Shown here: positions 36,139 to 44,967 of the stretch, piece after piece | Numbering within the stretch: the stretch's first letter is position 1 | Layout: every line of letters begins with the position of its first letter | Assembly (NCBI RefSeq): GCF_048066175.1 | Contig: NZ_JBLTXA010000007.1 | Span: 124,001-188,000 of the forward strand | Length of the DNA: 64,000 bases | Direction: 5' to 3' | Origin: Niveispirillum fermenti | GTDB taxonomy: Bacteria > Pseudomonadota > Alphaproteobacteria > Azospirillales > Azospirillaceae | Position numbers and translations under genes: made by a program | Notes under the pieces: generated by a model | Told to the model about the DNA's origin: nothing | Database searches by the model: none | The model's input: the letters and a program-made list of their open reading frames with translations, nothing else

Positions 36139-36229
36139 GTTTCCCCTGCATCCGCGCCCCGGGCGCGTTCCCCGAATTGTTCGACGGGTTCAGCATGAGC
36201 CAGGCAGCGGCCGGCAGGCAAAGCCGGGG

Positions 36230-36288
36230 GGGAGTGGGATGGCAGCAACCGGAGAGTAGGAACGGGAGTGGCCGGGCGGGTGGGATGG
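36230..36288. promoter_or_regulatory. G-rich direct repeats upstream of hyuA (possible MalT-like activator sites)
   Basis: GGGAGTGG occurs at 36230-36237 and 36264-36271, and GTGGGATGG at 36234-36242 and 36280-36288, all in the same orientation. They resemble the purine-rich MalT box. They lie about 90-150 bp upstream of the hyuA start, next to the gene for a MalT-like regulator. Confidence 0.4.
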
Positions 36289-36310
36289 AACACAGATGAA
36301 GGGTAGGGCG

Positions 36311-38968
36311 TCACACCCCGCCGGCATGTTCCACCGGCACGGAACCGGCCGTACCCGGCAAGCCGGCCAGACCGGCACGTCCGGTCACGCCCAGCTTGGC
36401 ATAGATGTTCTTGACGTGGAACTTCACGGTATTGAGCGTGAGGCTCAGATTGCGGGCGATCACCTTGTCCGGGTGTCCCGCCTGCAATTCCGCCAGCACC
36501 TTTCGCTCGGCGCCGGTCAACAGCGCCAGCGCCCCGTCCCCGTCCGGCCGTGCCGTCAGGTCGGTCAGCAGGGCACGGGCATGGCGGCCGGCGGGCCCCT
36601 CACCCTCCCCGCCCGTGGCGGCGAACCGCTCCAGCAGCGCCAGCATGGCATCCCCCTCCTCCCGGAAGATGCGCCGGAAGCCGGTATCGGCGGACAGGAG
36701 CAGGGTTTCCCGCAGGTGGGCGGCCGCCTGATCCGGCTGCGCGGCCGCGTCGGCCGCCAGGGCCGCCAGCGCGCCCAGCCGGATCAGGGAGCGCTTGTTA
36801 TCGGCCAGCCGCAGGCCGGGCATGACCGCCGCCGTCATCTCCAGCACCCGTTCCGGTTCCCGCCGCAGCATTGCCAGCCTTCCATAGGCCAGCAGCACCG
36901 CCTCCCGCTCCCGCCAGAGTTCCAGGCTGTCCAGCATGTCCGGCGCCATGCCCACACGACCGTAAAGCGACAGCGCGTCCTCCCCCCGCCCGGCCAGCAC
37001 CAGGCAGGAGATACGCAGCGCATCCAGGAAACGCTGCAGGGACGGCAATTGCCGCCGCGCCACTTCCGCCGCCGCGGCTTCCAGTCGGCCAAGCGCCGCA
37101 TCAGCCCCGCCCGATGCCAGGGCCACCATGGCGGATGTGCCGTGCATGGCGGCCAGGATGTCGAACCAGGCCTCCTCGTTGAACGTGTCGCCCACCTGTC
37201 GCAGCCGGCGGTGCGCCAGTGCGATCTGGTCGCGTTCATAGGCGATATCGGCCGACAGGGCAGCGATCAGCTTTTCCTTGCCCGGATCGTCGGTCAGATG
37301 GCGCTTGGCGATACCCTGGGCAGCAGCGATGGACTCCTCCACCGCCAGGGGCTGTCCACGGGCGCCGTGGATGCCGGCCAGATGCAGGTGATGGTAGAAC
37401 TGGCCATGCACGCAATCCAGGCGGCGATACAGGTCCATCGCCTCGGCCGACGCGGCCAGCGCGTCATCGAACTGGCCCTGCTGGGCGCGGGAAATGCAGA
37501 TGGCGGTCTTGGCGCTGGCCATGACCAGCCGTCCCCCGCCGGGACCCAGCCGCGCCGTGCGGTTGACCGCATCGACGTAAAGGGCCAGCCGGCCATCGCC
37601 GACGGCCTCGCATTCATTGACCAGCAGGGTCGATTCCACGATCAGCGCATCGATGCGCAGCAACCCGGAATCCCCGCCGCGCGGCTCCTCGGTGAAGTCG
37701 CGGGTGTCACGGCGCGCCTCCTCGAAGGCGCTGCGGGCTTCCGTCAGGCGGCCCGTCTTCAGCAGGGTCAGCGCGTGCAGCAGCTTCATGCGCGGATAGG
37801 CGGCCAGGATCGCGGCGTCCAGCATGTCATCCAGCGCCTTGATGACGCCATAGCCGAAACGCATCCATATCTCTTGCGCGCCGCCCGCCGCGGCCACCAC
37901 TTGTGCCGCAAGATCGGCGTCGCCGGCCTTCATGGCATGACGGACGGCACCAATCAGATCCCCATGGCGCTGGCACCAGGCAGCCGCCCGCCGGCGCAGC
38001 GCCAGCCGCTCACCATGCGGCAGCCGCTGGAAACAGCGGCGCAGCACCAGGGCCAGGGTCGGATGCAGCGCAAAATGCTGCTGCTCGTCGGCCAGCGGCC
38101 GCAGGAACGGCCCCAGCACGGGGTGATCCAGCAGCCTGTACCAGCTCTCATCCTGTCCCAGCAGGTGATGGACGGGCTCGGGCCCCAGCCTTTCCATCAC
38201 CGAAAGACGCACGGCATCCGCCATCAGGGCGGCATCCACCGGCGCGAACACCTCCTCTTCCAGGTAATCGGCGGTGTCATCAGCCAGGGCATCGGCCAGA
38301 TGCGACAGGCGGGCGCGGTCGCCGCGCCTTTGCCACCAACGGCGCGCGAACTGCACCGCCACCGGCCAGCCGCCCGTCAATTGCTCCAATTCCTGCTGTT
38401 CCACCGGCCCCAGGGCATGGTTGAACAGATATTGCATCTCCTCCCGGTCGAAACCCAGGTCGGCAGGGCGCAGGTCCAGCACCAGCCCGCGGGCCCGCAG
38501 GGATGCCAGCCCTGCCTTAACGGGGACGCGCCCGGTCAGGACCAGCCGCACCGGCGCCGGCAGCCGCCGCACCAACCCCTCCAGCACGGGCGACAGCCGC
38601 GCCGGTTCCAGCAGATGCAGCCCGTCCAGCACCAGCAGCGCCGATCCGCCTGGCGGAACCACCCCTATCTTCTCCTGGGCCGTGGCCAACGCCTGTTCCA
38701 GCGCCCCCGCCTCTGCATCCGCCGGGTCGATCGTCAGCCAGGCCACAGGCAGGCCACGGGACTGCCAGCGGTCATGCAGTTGCGCCGCGAACAGGGTCTT
38801 GCCATATCCGGCCGGGGCGCACAGATCCAGAATGCGCATGCCGGACACCGCATCCAGCCGGGACAGCAGGCCCCGGCGCGGCACCATCTGCATCGCATGC
38901 GGCGGCGGGCACCACCGCCCTTCCGCCTCGCCCGTCATGTCCCGCGCATTCTCCATCGGCCCTGTCAT
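36311..38968 (-). CDS. LuxR-family MalT-like ATP-dependent transcriptional activator
   Basis: An 885-residue STAND/MalT-type regulator. The Walker A APAGYGKT lies about 40-50 residues in, and a Walker B-like ALLVLDGLHLL follows. A long helical tetratricopeptide-like middle leads to a C-terminal LuxR helix-turn-helix (VIARNLSLTLNTVKFHVKNIYAKLGV). Such proteins are signal-binding activators that oligomerise with ATP. Start choice is uncertain: ATGs at 38968, 38956 and 38938 are all possible. It follows the second racemase gene by 22 bp and precedes the hyuA operon, which it probably activates. Confidence 0.88.
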   Translation of the reverse strand: MTGPMENARDMTGEAEGRWCPPPHAMQMVPRRGLLSRLDAVSGMRILDLCAPAGYGKTLFAAQLHDRWQSRGLPVAWLTIDPADAEAGALEQALATAQEKIGVVPPGGSALLVLDGLHLLEPARLSPVLEGLVRRLPAPVRLVLTGRVPVKAGLASLRARGLVLDLRPADLGFDREEMQYLFNHALGPVEQQELEQLTGGWPVAVQFARRWWQRRGDRARLSHLADALADDTADYLEEEVFAPVDAALMADAVRLSVMERLGPEPVHHLLGQDESWYRLLDHPVLGPFLRPLADEQQHFALHPTLALVLRRCFQRLPHGERLALRRRAAAWCQRHGDLIGAVRHAMKAGDADLAAQVVAAAGGAQEIWMRFGYGVIKALDDMLDAAILAAYPRMKLLHALTLLKTGRLTEARSAFEEARRDTRDFTEEPRGGDSGLLRIDALIVESTLLVNECEAVGDGRLALYVDAVNRTARLGPGGGRLVMASAKTAICISRAQQGQFDDALAASAEAMDLYRRLDCVHGQFYHHLHLAGIHGARGQPLAVEESIAAAQGIAKRHLTDDPGKEKLIAALSADIAYERDQIALAHRRLRQVGDTFNEEAWFDILAAMHGTSAMVALASGGADAALGRLEAAAAEVARRQLPSLQRFLDALRISCLVLAGRGEDALSLYGRVGMAPDMLDSLELWREREAVLLAYGRLAMLRREPERVLEMTAAVMPGLRLADNKRSLIRLGALAALAADAAAQPDQAAAHLRETLLLSADTGFRRIFREEGDAMLALLERFAATGGEGEGPAGRHARALLTDLTARPDGDGALALLTGAERKVLAELQAGHPDKVIARNLSLTLNTVKFHVKNIYAKLGVTGRAGLAGLPGTAGSVPVEHAGGV

Positions 38969-38990
38969 CGGCAAAGGGCGGCCCCTGGCG

Positions 38991-39749
38991 TCACGCCGGC
39001 AACCGGCCGGAAGCATCCAGGAAGTCATATCCGATCATAGGCTTCAAGGGCGGGGTCGGATAGGCCCGCTTGCTGTGCGCCAGGCCGGCCCTGACCAGGG
39101 CCGCAGCCATCAGCAGGGTGGTCGGCACCGGTTCAATCACCGGGACGGGATAGCCGGCATCGCGCAGCCCCGCTTCCACGGCCACACCCAGGCCGCTGAA
39201 GCCTGTGCAGCACAGGATGATCGTATCGGCACGATCCCGTTCCACGGTGCGGCGGGCCGCCGCCACAAGCGCTGCCGTGACCTCATCCCTGGCCCCCTCG
39301 ATGGACAGGACGGGAATATTGATGGCTTCCACCCCCGCCAGCCGGTGGTCCAGCCCGTTCAGCCGGGCCATGTTCTCCTTGCCCGGCCGTCCTCGGTCCA
39401 TCACGGTCAGCAGGCTGAACCGGTGACCCAGCATGGCAGCGACATGCATGGCCGTTTCCGCCGGACCCAATACGGGGATGCCCACCATCTCGCGTGCGGC
39501 ACGCAGGCCGGGATCGGACATGCAGTCGATGACGATGGCGGCGGCCCCCGCCCGCTCCGCCGATATCGCCTTGGCGACGATGTCGGGGACGGCCATCGCA
39601 GCATCGAATTCGGACTCGATCGATGCCGGCCCCCGATCGAGCAGGCTGTGGCTCAGATGGATATCGTCGCCCAGCAGGGCCTGGAAGGGGGCGGTATCCC
39701 GCAAGCCCCGCGTCGTGATGGGGGTCAGCAGGTGAATATCAATGGGCAT
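38991..39749 (-). CDS. Asp/Glu/hydantoin racemase family protein (second copy)
   Basis: A 252-residue paralogue of the racemase at 30421-31128, with the same motif pair IDCMSDPGL and LCCTGFSGL providing the two cysteines. The start at 39749 gives the normal family N terminus (IDIHLLTPITTRGL). It is co-directional with the MalT-like regulator. The second copy may act on a different hydantoin or amino acid. Confidence 0.87.
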   Translation of the reverse strand: MPIDIHLLTPITTRGLRDTAPFQALLGDDIHLSHSLLDRGPASIESEFDAAMAVPDIVAKAISAERAGAAAIVIDCMSDPGLRAAREMVGIPVLGPAETAMHVAAMLGHRFSLLTVMDRGRPGKENMARLNGLDHRLAGVEAINIPVLSIEGARDEVTAALVAAARRTVERDRADTIILCCTGFSGLGVAVEAGLRDAGYPVPVIEPVPTTLLMAAALVRAGLAHSKRAYPTPPLKPMIGYDFLDASGRLPA

Positions 39750-40292
39750 GGTCGCGGCCCCCCGTCTCTTATGGTGTGATACCCGATCACACCAGGGTAA
39801 GGACTGCATCGCAACCCGTGACGGGCCGCCCCACCCTTCGGATTTAAGCCACCACCCTTGCCCTTGCCGCCTTCGATCAAATCGCCGCCGTTGCCTGATG
39901 CAGCCAGTCCAGATCAGCCCCGGCGACCCGCGGGGAGAGTTCGGTCCGGACGCGGGCATGGCAGGTGTTGAGCCAGTCTCACTCGTCCCCCGGCAGGATG
40001 TTGCGATCGACCATGCGGTGATCGATGGGGCACAGGGTCAGCGTCTCGAAGCCCAGCATGGGCTGGCCCCCGGAATGGCGGCGCGCACCCCCAGTTCCAG
40101 ATTTTCCACCCGGATGCCACAGGCGCCGGCCAGGTCATAGCCGGGCTCGTCGGACAGGATCATGCCGGGCAGCAGGGTGACGCCGTTCAACGGCACGCCG
40201 ATGTCAGCCTTGCCCCTGCACCCACAGGGATGAGCCGACAGGACATGTGCTTGGAGAGGATTACGGCCGGGATGGAAGCGCCGTCTGGCCCA
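39750..40292. other. Intergenic region holding a decayed gene
   Basis: About 540 bases between the second racemase and the TPR gene. No intact gene is present. The middle third is a degraded aminopeptidase end (39877-40211); the remainder has nothing I recognise. Confidence 0.6.
39877..40211 (-). pseudogene. C-terminal remnant of an M24 Xaa-Pro aminopeptidase
   Basis: On the minus strand, codons from about 40211 read LLPGMILSDEPGY, then AGACGIRVENLELGV, matching the C-terminal metal-site region of PepP-type aminopeptidases. After IPG the frame shifts by one. Reading then continues as MLGFETLTLCPIDHRMVD, meets an in-frame TGA inside GDE*DWLN, and ends NTCHARVRTEL...WLHQATAAI at the normal terminal TGA (39877-39879). 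The catalytic N-terminal two thirds are missing. One frameshift, one nonsense codon and a large 5' deletion make this a clear relic of an earlier gene order. Confidence 0.85.
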
Positions 40293-41552
40293 TCACTGGA
40301 AATTCCGATTCCGCTGGTACAAAAGCGCCCATACGCTGCCAAGCCGTGCCTCGTCACTGCCTGCGGGCAGGGACGCCATGGTCTGGGCGGCAGCCTGGGT
40401 CTGCCCGGCCCGGTATTGCAGCATGCCAAGCCGCAGCCGGACCTGCGCGGGCGACAGCAGCTTGCCCTTCAGCGCCTGTTGCATCAGCGCGATGGCCTGA
40501 TCCGATTGCCCCAGCGATGCCTGGGCCATGGCCAGCCTGGCCATGGCATTTGCATCCTTGCCGGCCAACACCTGGCGCTGCCGTTCCGCCAGCCCCTCCT
40601 TCTGCGCCGTCACCTGCCGGGTGGCGTAATCACGCAAGCGCTGCTGACGCTCCAGCTTGGGGCCATGGCCCAGGATACCCATCTTCCACCCCTGGTCCAG
40701 CACGGCCAGCGCCTCGGCCGGCAGTTCGTCCACCATGGCGCGCTGCGCCATCTCGGTATAGGAATCCGGGTGTTCGTAGGCGCCAGCCGCCAGCCTCAAG
40801 CGCGCCCAGTCCAGTTCCAGCCGTTCCGGGACCGGCTTGGCACGGGCCATGGCGTCGAACAGGCGCAGCCAGTTCTCCTTGCTGTCATCGGTTTGCAATT
40901 GCTGGCGCAGGGTCCGGATATAGCCCTCATTGTCGCCGGAGCCGAATTCCGACGCGGCCAGGAGTTGGAGAACCTCCGGCGACGGGCGGCGTCCCGCCTT
41001 GCGCTGTTCCTCGGCCAGGGATCGTGCCAGGGCCGCCGCCTTCGCCGGCTCCTTGCCGCGGTAATAGGCCTCGGCGACCATCAGGCGGAAGGCCTCGCTG
41101 CGCCGTCCCGCCGCCATCGCCTTTTCCCCGAAGCCGGCCGATTTTCCGTAATTACCGGCGCGATACCAGAGCTGGGACAGCGTCTCCAGCGCGCCGGCCT
41201 GATCGGCGGCCGACAGGGGAACCAGCGTGGTTGCCGCCTCGAAGGCGTTGGCGGCCAGGTCGAAACGGCCCTGGGCCTTGTAAATGGCGGCCCGCATCTG
41301 CTCCACGGCCCATTTTTCCTGCGCCGTGATGGTCTTGACGGCACGCGCCTTGTCCACCTCCCTCAGCGCCGTGTCGTACCGCTTCCCGTCCAGGGCCGCG
41401 CGCGCCGCCTGCAGCGGCAGGCCGACCTCCCGGCTGACGGCAATGTCCGCCGCCACCGGCCCGACCAGGGACACGGGCGGCACCAGCAGGGCCGACACGA
41501 TCGCAAAGGGCAACAGGCGCCGACGCAGGGCGGGCAGGCGGGTACGATACAT
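40293..41552 (-). CDS. Exported tetratricopeptide-repeat-like protein of unknown function
   Basis: A 419-residue alanine-rich helical protein. The N terminus (RRRLLPFAIVSALLVPPVSL) looks like a signal peptide or anchor. The rest consists of paired-helix repeats with TPR spacing (for example GKRYDTALREVDKA, AQGRFDLAANAFEAA, GQSDQAIALMQQALKG). No enzymatic motif is visible. It is transcribed leftwards alone, between the aminopeptidase relic and the GntR gene. It may act as a periplasmic scaffold, but nothing nearby says for what. Confidence 0.75.
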   Translation of the reverse strand: MYRTRLPALRRRLLPFAIVSALLVPPVSLVGPVAADIAVSREVGLPLQAARAALDGKRYDTALREVDKARAVKTITAQEKWAVEQMRAAIYKAQGRFDLAANAFEAATTLVPLSAADQAGALETLSQLWYRAGNYGKSAGFGEKAMAAGRRSEAFRLMVAEAYYRGKEPAKAAALARSLAEEQRKAGRRPSPEVLQLLAASEFGSGDNEGYIRTLRQQLQTDDSKENWLRLFDAMARAKPVPERLELDWARLRLAAGAYEHPDSYTEMAQRAMVDELPAEALAVLDQGWKMGILGHGPKLERQQRLRDYATRQVTAQKEGLAERQRQVLAGKDANAMARLAMAQASLGQSDQAIALMQQALKGKLLSPAQVRLRLGMLQYRAGQTQAAAQTMASLPAGSDEARLGSVWALLYQRNRNFQ

Positions 41553-41720
41553 CTCTCCTCCGGCTGAACGGCACAGCAGACAGTTCAGGGGTTTTGCGTC
41601 GGATCGGCTTCCGGTTCAAGGGCCAGCAGATCGAACACGGATGGAAAGACGCCCCGCCCATGGCTTCAGCCCCCCCCTTGCCTCCTCACCCGAAAGCCGC
41701 CGGCCGGCCGCCTTGCGCTG

Positions 41721-42422
41721 TCACCCCAGGCGCAATTCGGCGATATAGGCCATCAGCGCATGGCTGGCGTTCAGCATATGGGCGCGCATGCACCGCGCGC
41801 TCTCCTCCCCGTCCCCGCGCGCCATGGCGTGCAGGATCTCGCCATGTTCGGCGTGGGACTGCACCAGCCGGTCGCCCCGCCGCAACTGGGTGCGGCGGAA
41901 GGCAGCCAGCCGGGAACGCACCGCGGCCGTCTGGGACGCCATGAACTGGTTGCGGGTGGCGGCGTAGATCGTTTCGTGGAAATTGCGGTTGAAGGCATCA
42001 TAGGCGGCGACATCGCCATCACGCATCAGGATTGTGGAGGCATGGTGCATGTCGTACAGCTTGCTGCGCTCCGCCGGGGTCATCCGATAGGTGGCCAGAC
42101 GGACGCACATGGCCTCCAGTTCCGCCATCGTCTCGAACATGTCCATGATCTGTTCCGACGTCACGGCGGTGACGAAGACGCCGCGCCGGGGGCGTATCTC
42201 AACCATGCCCGTCACGGAAAGCTGGCGCAGCGCCTCGCGTACGGGGGTGCGGGACGTTCCGAAACGGTCGGCCAGTTGCTGTTCGTCCAGCGCCGTGCCC
42301 GGCCGCAGCCGGCCCGTCGCGATCTCGTCCGACAAGGTCTGGCGGATCATGTCCGACAGCAGGGCGCGCTCCTCCATCGGGGCGTCGGCGGCAAGGTCGG
42401 GATCGGCTTCGATGGCTGTCAT
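41721..42422 (-). CDS. GntR-family (FadR/FCD subfamily) regulator, likely of malonate genes
   Basis: A 233-residue regulator. The winged helix-turn-helix (QQLADRFGTSRTPVREALRQLSVTGMVEIRPRRGVFV) is followed by an all-helical FCD ligand domain with candidate metal-binding residues (FNRNFHETIY, HAEHGEILHAM). The start at 42422 gives the usual short N-terminal tail. It follows mdcH by 93 bp in the same direction. MdcY of Acinetobacter, a GntR protein, represses malonate genes, so the same role is likely. The palindrome at 48644-48657 is the probable operator. Confidence 0.87.
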   Translation of the reverse strand: MTAIEADPDLAADAPMEERALLSDMIRQTLSDEIATGRLRPGTALDEQQLADRFGTSRTPVREALRQLSVTGMVEIRPRRGVFVTAVTSEQIMDMFETMAELEAMCVRLATYRMTPAERSKLYDMHHASTILMRDGDVAAYDAFNRNFHETIYAATRNQFMASQTAAVRSRLAAFRRTQLRRGDRLVQSHAEHGEILHAMARGDGEESARCMRAHMLNASHALMAYIAELRLG

Positions 42423-42515
42423 GATGGGTGTCTGTCCCTGGACGCATGGTTGGCCAGAATAGCGGGTTCGGGACACGACCGAACAGAAAAACGCCATGGG
42501 GGCACACAGGTCGCC

Positions 42516-43430
42516 TCAGGTCGATTGCCGTTCCACCCAGGCGGCGGCCCCCCGCAGGGAGCGGAAATCGGCCAGCGCGCGCACCGGCATGCCGGGAAGA
42601 TGGGATTGCGCCATGCGCGACAGCGCGTCCCCCGGTCCCAGTTCCAGCAACAGGGTGCAGCCGCGTTCCCGCAGCCCGTCCAGACAGGCCGCCCATTCCA
42701 CCGTCCGCACCAGTTGCGACGCCAGGCTGGCCCGCGCCCGATCGGGGTGGAAAACCGGCGCCCCGTCGATGCCCGCCAGCACCGGACAAAGCGGCGCGGT
42801 GAAAGGGGCAGCCGCCAGCGCGGCGTGGAAAGGTGCTACGGCCGGCGCCATCATGCTGGTATGGGAAGCGATATCGACCGCGATGGCTGTCACCGCGGCG
42901 CCCGCCGCCTCCAGCCGGTCGCGCAGCAGGGCGACATGGCCGGCCGTACCGCCGATGACATAGCGGTCGGGTCCGTTGGCGATGGCGATCTCCCCCCCGA
43001 ACGAAAGCAGGGTGGGCCGGTCCAATCCGCGCACGGCCAGCATCGCCCCGGCTTCCCCCGTCCGTGCCATTGCGGCATCCATCGCGCCAGCCCGTGCCGA
43101 CGCCAAGGCCAGCAGCGGGTCCAGCGCCAGGGCCCCGGCCACGTGATATGCCGTCAGTTCACCGATGCTGTAACCGGCCACGGCCAGCGGCGGGGGCAGC
43201 AGCGGCGCCAGAGCGGCCCAGGCCGCAGCCTGAACAAGGCAGAGCAGCGGCTGGGCCACCCGATTGCGGGTCAGGCGCGCCGGGTCGCCGGCCACCAGCC
43301 GGCGCGGATCGTCCCAGCCGGCCGCCGCCGCCCGGTCGAATATCCGCTGGGTGGCGGGCTCCCCGGCCAGCACATCCAACATGCCGGCATGCTGCCCCCC
43401 CTGCCCGGAACAAAGGATACCCAGACCCAT
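42516..43430 (-). CDS. mdcH: Malonate decarboxylase-associated malonyl-CoA:ACP transacylase
   Basis: A 304-residue FabD-like transacylase that charges the malonate decarboxylase carrier protein from malonyl-CoA to start the cycle. GQGGQ opens the protein, the active serine is Ser88 in GYSIGEL, and DIASHTSMM supplies the histidine. The start at 43430 follows mdcB closely; a longer frame extends into mdcB. It is the last of the seven mdc genes. Confidence 0.9.
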   Translation of the reverse strand: MGLGILCSGQGGQHAGMLDVLAGEPATQRIFDRAAAAGWDDPRRLVAGDPARLTRNRVAQPLLCLVQAAAWAALAPLLPPPLAVAGYSIGELTAYHVAGALALDPLLALASARAGAMDAAMARTGEAGAMLAVRGLDRPTLLSFGGEIAIANGPDRYVIGGTAGHVALLRDRLEAAGAAVTAIAVDIASHTSMMAPAVAPFHAALAAAPFTAPLCPVLAGIDGAPVFHPDRARASLASQLVRTVEWAACLDGLRERGCTLLLELGPGDALSRMAQSHLPGMPVRALADFRSLRGAAAWVERQST

Positions 43431-43438
43431 GCCATCAC

Positions 43439-44311
43439 CTACCGCGCCATAATGCCATCGGGCCGGTCCCCTTGCGACCAGAGGAACCACACGGCGGCCA
43501 GCATGTCGGCACTGCCGCCCGGCGACAGCCAGCGTGCCACGCATCGCCGGTGCAAGGCCAGCGCCTGATCGCGCCAGTCCTCCCGAAGCACGCCTCCCCG
43601 GTCCAGGAAGCGGCCCGCCTCCCCCTGCACGAAGGACAGGCCCGCCGGCCCGCCCCGATGCAGCAGGTTGGTGTCCTCCAGATAGGTCATGGCGGTGAAC
43701 AGCGCCTGGACCCCGGCAGCATCCGCCGATCCGGTCGCCGCCAGCCCGTCCGTCAGCGCCGGCAGGACCTGTCGATAAAGGATGGGAAAGCCGGCAGCCG
43801 CCTGCCCGCGCGCGCCGCGCGCGCCATGGCGGGCGGCAACCCTGCTGCCATGGGACGGGGGCGCGCCCTCCCCCGCCGCCAGGATGGCGCGGCCCCAGCG
43901 CTCGCGGACGATATCCCCCAACGATCGACGCAACCCCCGGGCCCGGCGCAGGCCGGACGCCGCCGCCAGCAGGCCGATGCAGAAGATGGCGCCGCGATGG
44001 GTGTTGACGCCGCCGGTCGCGGCCAGCATGTCGCGTTCCGCGTCGCGGCCCAGCGCCGCCAGATCCCCGAATGGCGCATCATCCCCCCCGGCCGCGGCGA
44101 TGGCACGGAAATAGGGGCGCAACGCCGACAGGCTGCGCAGGAATGTGGCCATATCCATGTCGGCATGACTGCCATTGTCCAGCGGACTGACCAGTCCGGG
44201 CTTGGGCGCCAGCACCAGCTCCGCATGCAACGCCCTGACGGCGGCACGGCCGATCTGCCCGGCGCCGCCATCGCCGGCGGGCAGGCAGGGCGTGCGGAAG
44301 GGACGGCTCAC
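43439..44311 (-). CDS. mdcB: Triphosphoribosyl-dephospho-CoA synthase
   Basis: A 290-residue CitG/MdcB-type enzyme that makes the precursor of the prosthetic group of MdcC from ATP and dephospho-CoA. Family motifs are ALHAELVLAPKPGLVSPLDNGSHADM and GGVNTHRGAIFCIGLL, with a late MTYLEDTNLLHRGG. The start is GTG at 44311, overlapping the mdcG stop (GTGA). A longer frame to 44407 is internal to mdcG. Confidence 0.92.
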   Translation of the reverse strand: MSRPFRTPCLPAGDGGAGQIGRAAVRALHAELVLAPKPGLVSPLDNGSHADMDMATFLRSLSALRPYFRAIAAAGGDDAPFGDLAALGRDAERDMLAATGGVNTHRGAIFCIGLLAAASGLRRARGLRRSLGDIVRERWGRAILAAGEGAPPSHGSRVAARHGARGARGQAAAGFPILYRQVLPALTDGLAATGSADAAGVQALFTAMTYLEDTNLLHRGGPAGLSFVQGEAGRFLDRGGVLREDWRDQALALHRRCVARWLSPGGSADMLAAVWFLWSQGDRPDGIMAR

Positions 44312-44967
44312 GCCACCCTCCCCGGCATTTGCGCCGTCAGGGTCGAAACATCGGCTAGAAAAAGGGTGTCGGGCGCCTTCACCAGCACGCGGCCGCCGCC
44401 CAGCCATTCCCGCCAGGAAACGGCCAGCCCGCCTTGCAGCACGATCTCCCCGTCCAGCCGCGGATGAAGGTGACCGGCCAACGGCCGCAACAGGGCCGGC
44501 AGCCGCGCCAGGGCCCGCGCATCGGCCGGGGCGAACAGCAGGTCGATATCGGACCGGTCCGGGCGGACATAGTCCAGACCGGTCAGGGCCTGCCAGGCCA
44601 GGGAGCCATAGACCCGCACCGGCAACCCGGCCCCGGCAGCGGCCGCCGACAGGGTTGCCACCAGGGGCCGCCAGGATGGTGGCACCGGCACCTCGGTCAG
44701 CAGGGGGGGCGGCCTGCGGCCGGTGACGACATCACGGCGCACGTGCAGCCCGATCCGTCGCTTGTCCGGCAGGGCAAGACCCAGCCGCAGCGTGCCGGGG
44801 GCGTCATCAGGCGGGCGGCGGGCCACCACCAGCGGCCGGCCGGCGGCCACCCATCCGGCGACAAGCGTCTGTTCCGGCCCCGCCAGGGCCGACAGAAGCC
44901 CGTCCGGCCAGTCCGCCGCCAGCCGCACGAAATCATGCCGGACGGGAAGCGGGTCAGACGGGGTCAT
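44308..44967 (-). CDS. mdcG: Malonate decarboxylase holo-ACP synthase (phosphoribosyl-dephospho-CoA transferase)
   Basis: A 219-residue nucleotidyltransferase-fold enzyme that attaches the MdcB-made prosthetic group to MdcC. The GS...DxD catalytic pattern is visible in YGSLAWQALTG and RSDIDLLF. The start at 44967 overlaps mdcE by 14 bp. The length fits MdcG. Confidence 0.88.
   Translation of the reverse strand: MTPSDPLPVRHDFVRLAADWPDGLLSALAGPEQTLVAGWVAAGRPLVVARRPPDDAPGTLRLGLALPDKRRIGLHVRRDVVTGRRPPPLLTEVPVPPSWRPLVATLSAAAAGAGLPVRVYGSLAWQALTGLDYVRPDRSDIDLLFAPADARALARLPALLRPLAGHLHPRLDGEIVLQGGLAVSWREWLGGGRVLVKAPDTLFLADVSTLTAQMPGRVA

Noticed and set aside
36296..39040. 914-codon plus-strand open frame
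   Set aside because: It is antisense to the MalT-like regulator; Gln/Arg/His-rich shadow composition and no domain.
42466..42484. GTTCGG/CCGAAC inverted repeat upstream of the GntR gene
   Set aside because: It is a six-base-arm hairpin without a T-run and does not match the mdc palindrome, so it is not supported as an operator.
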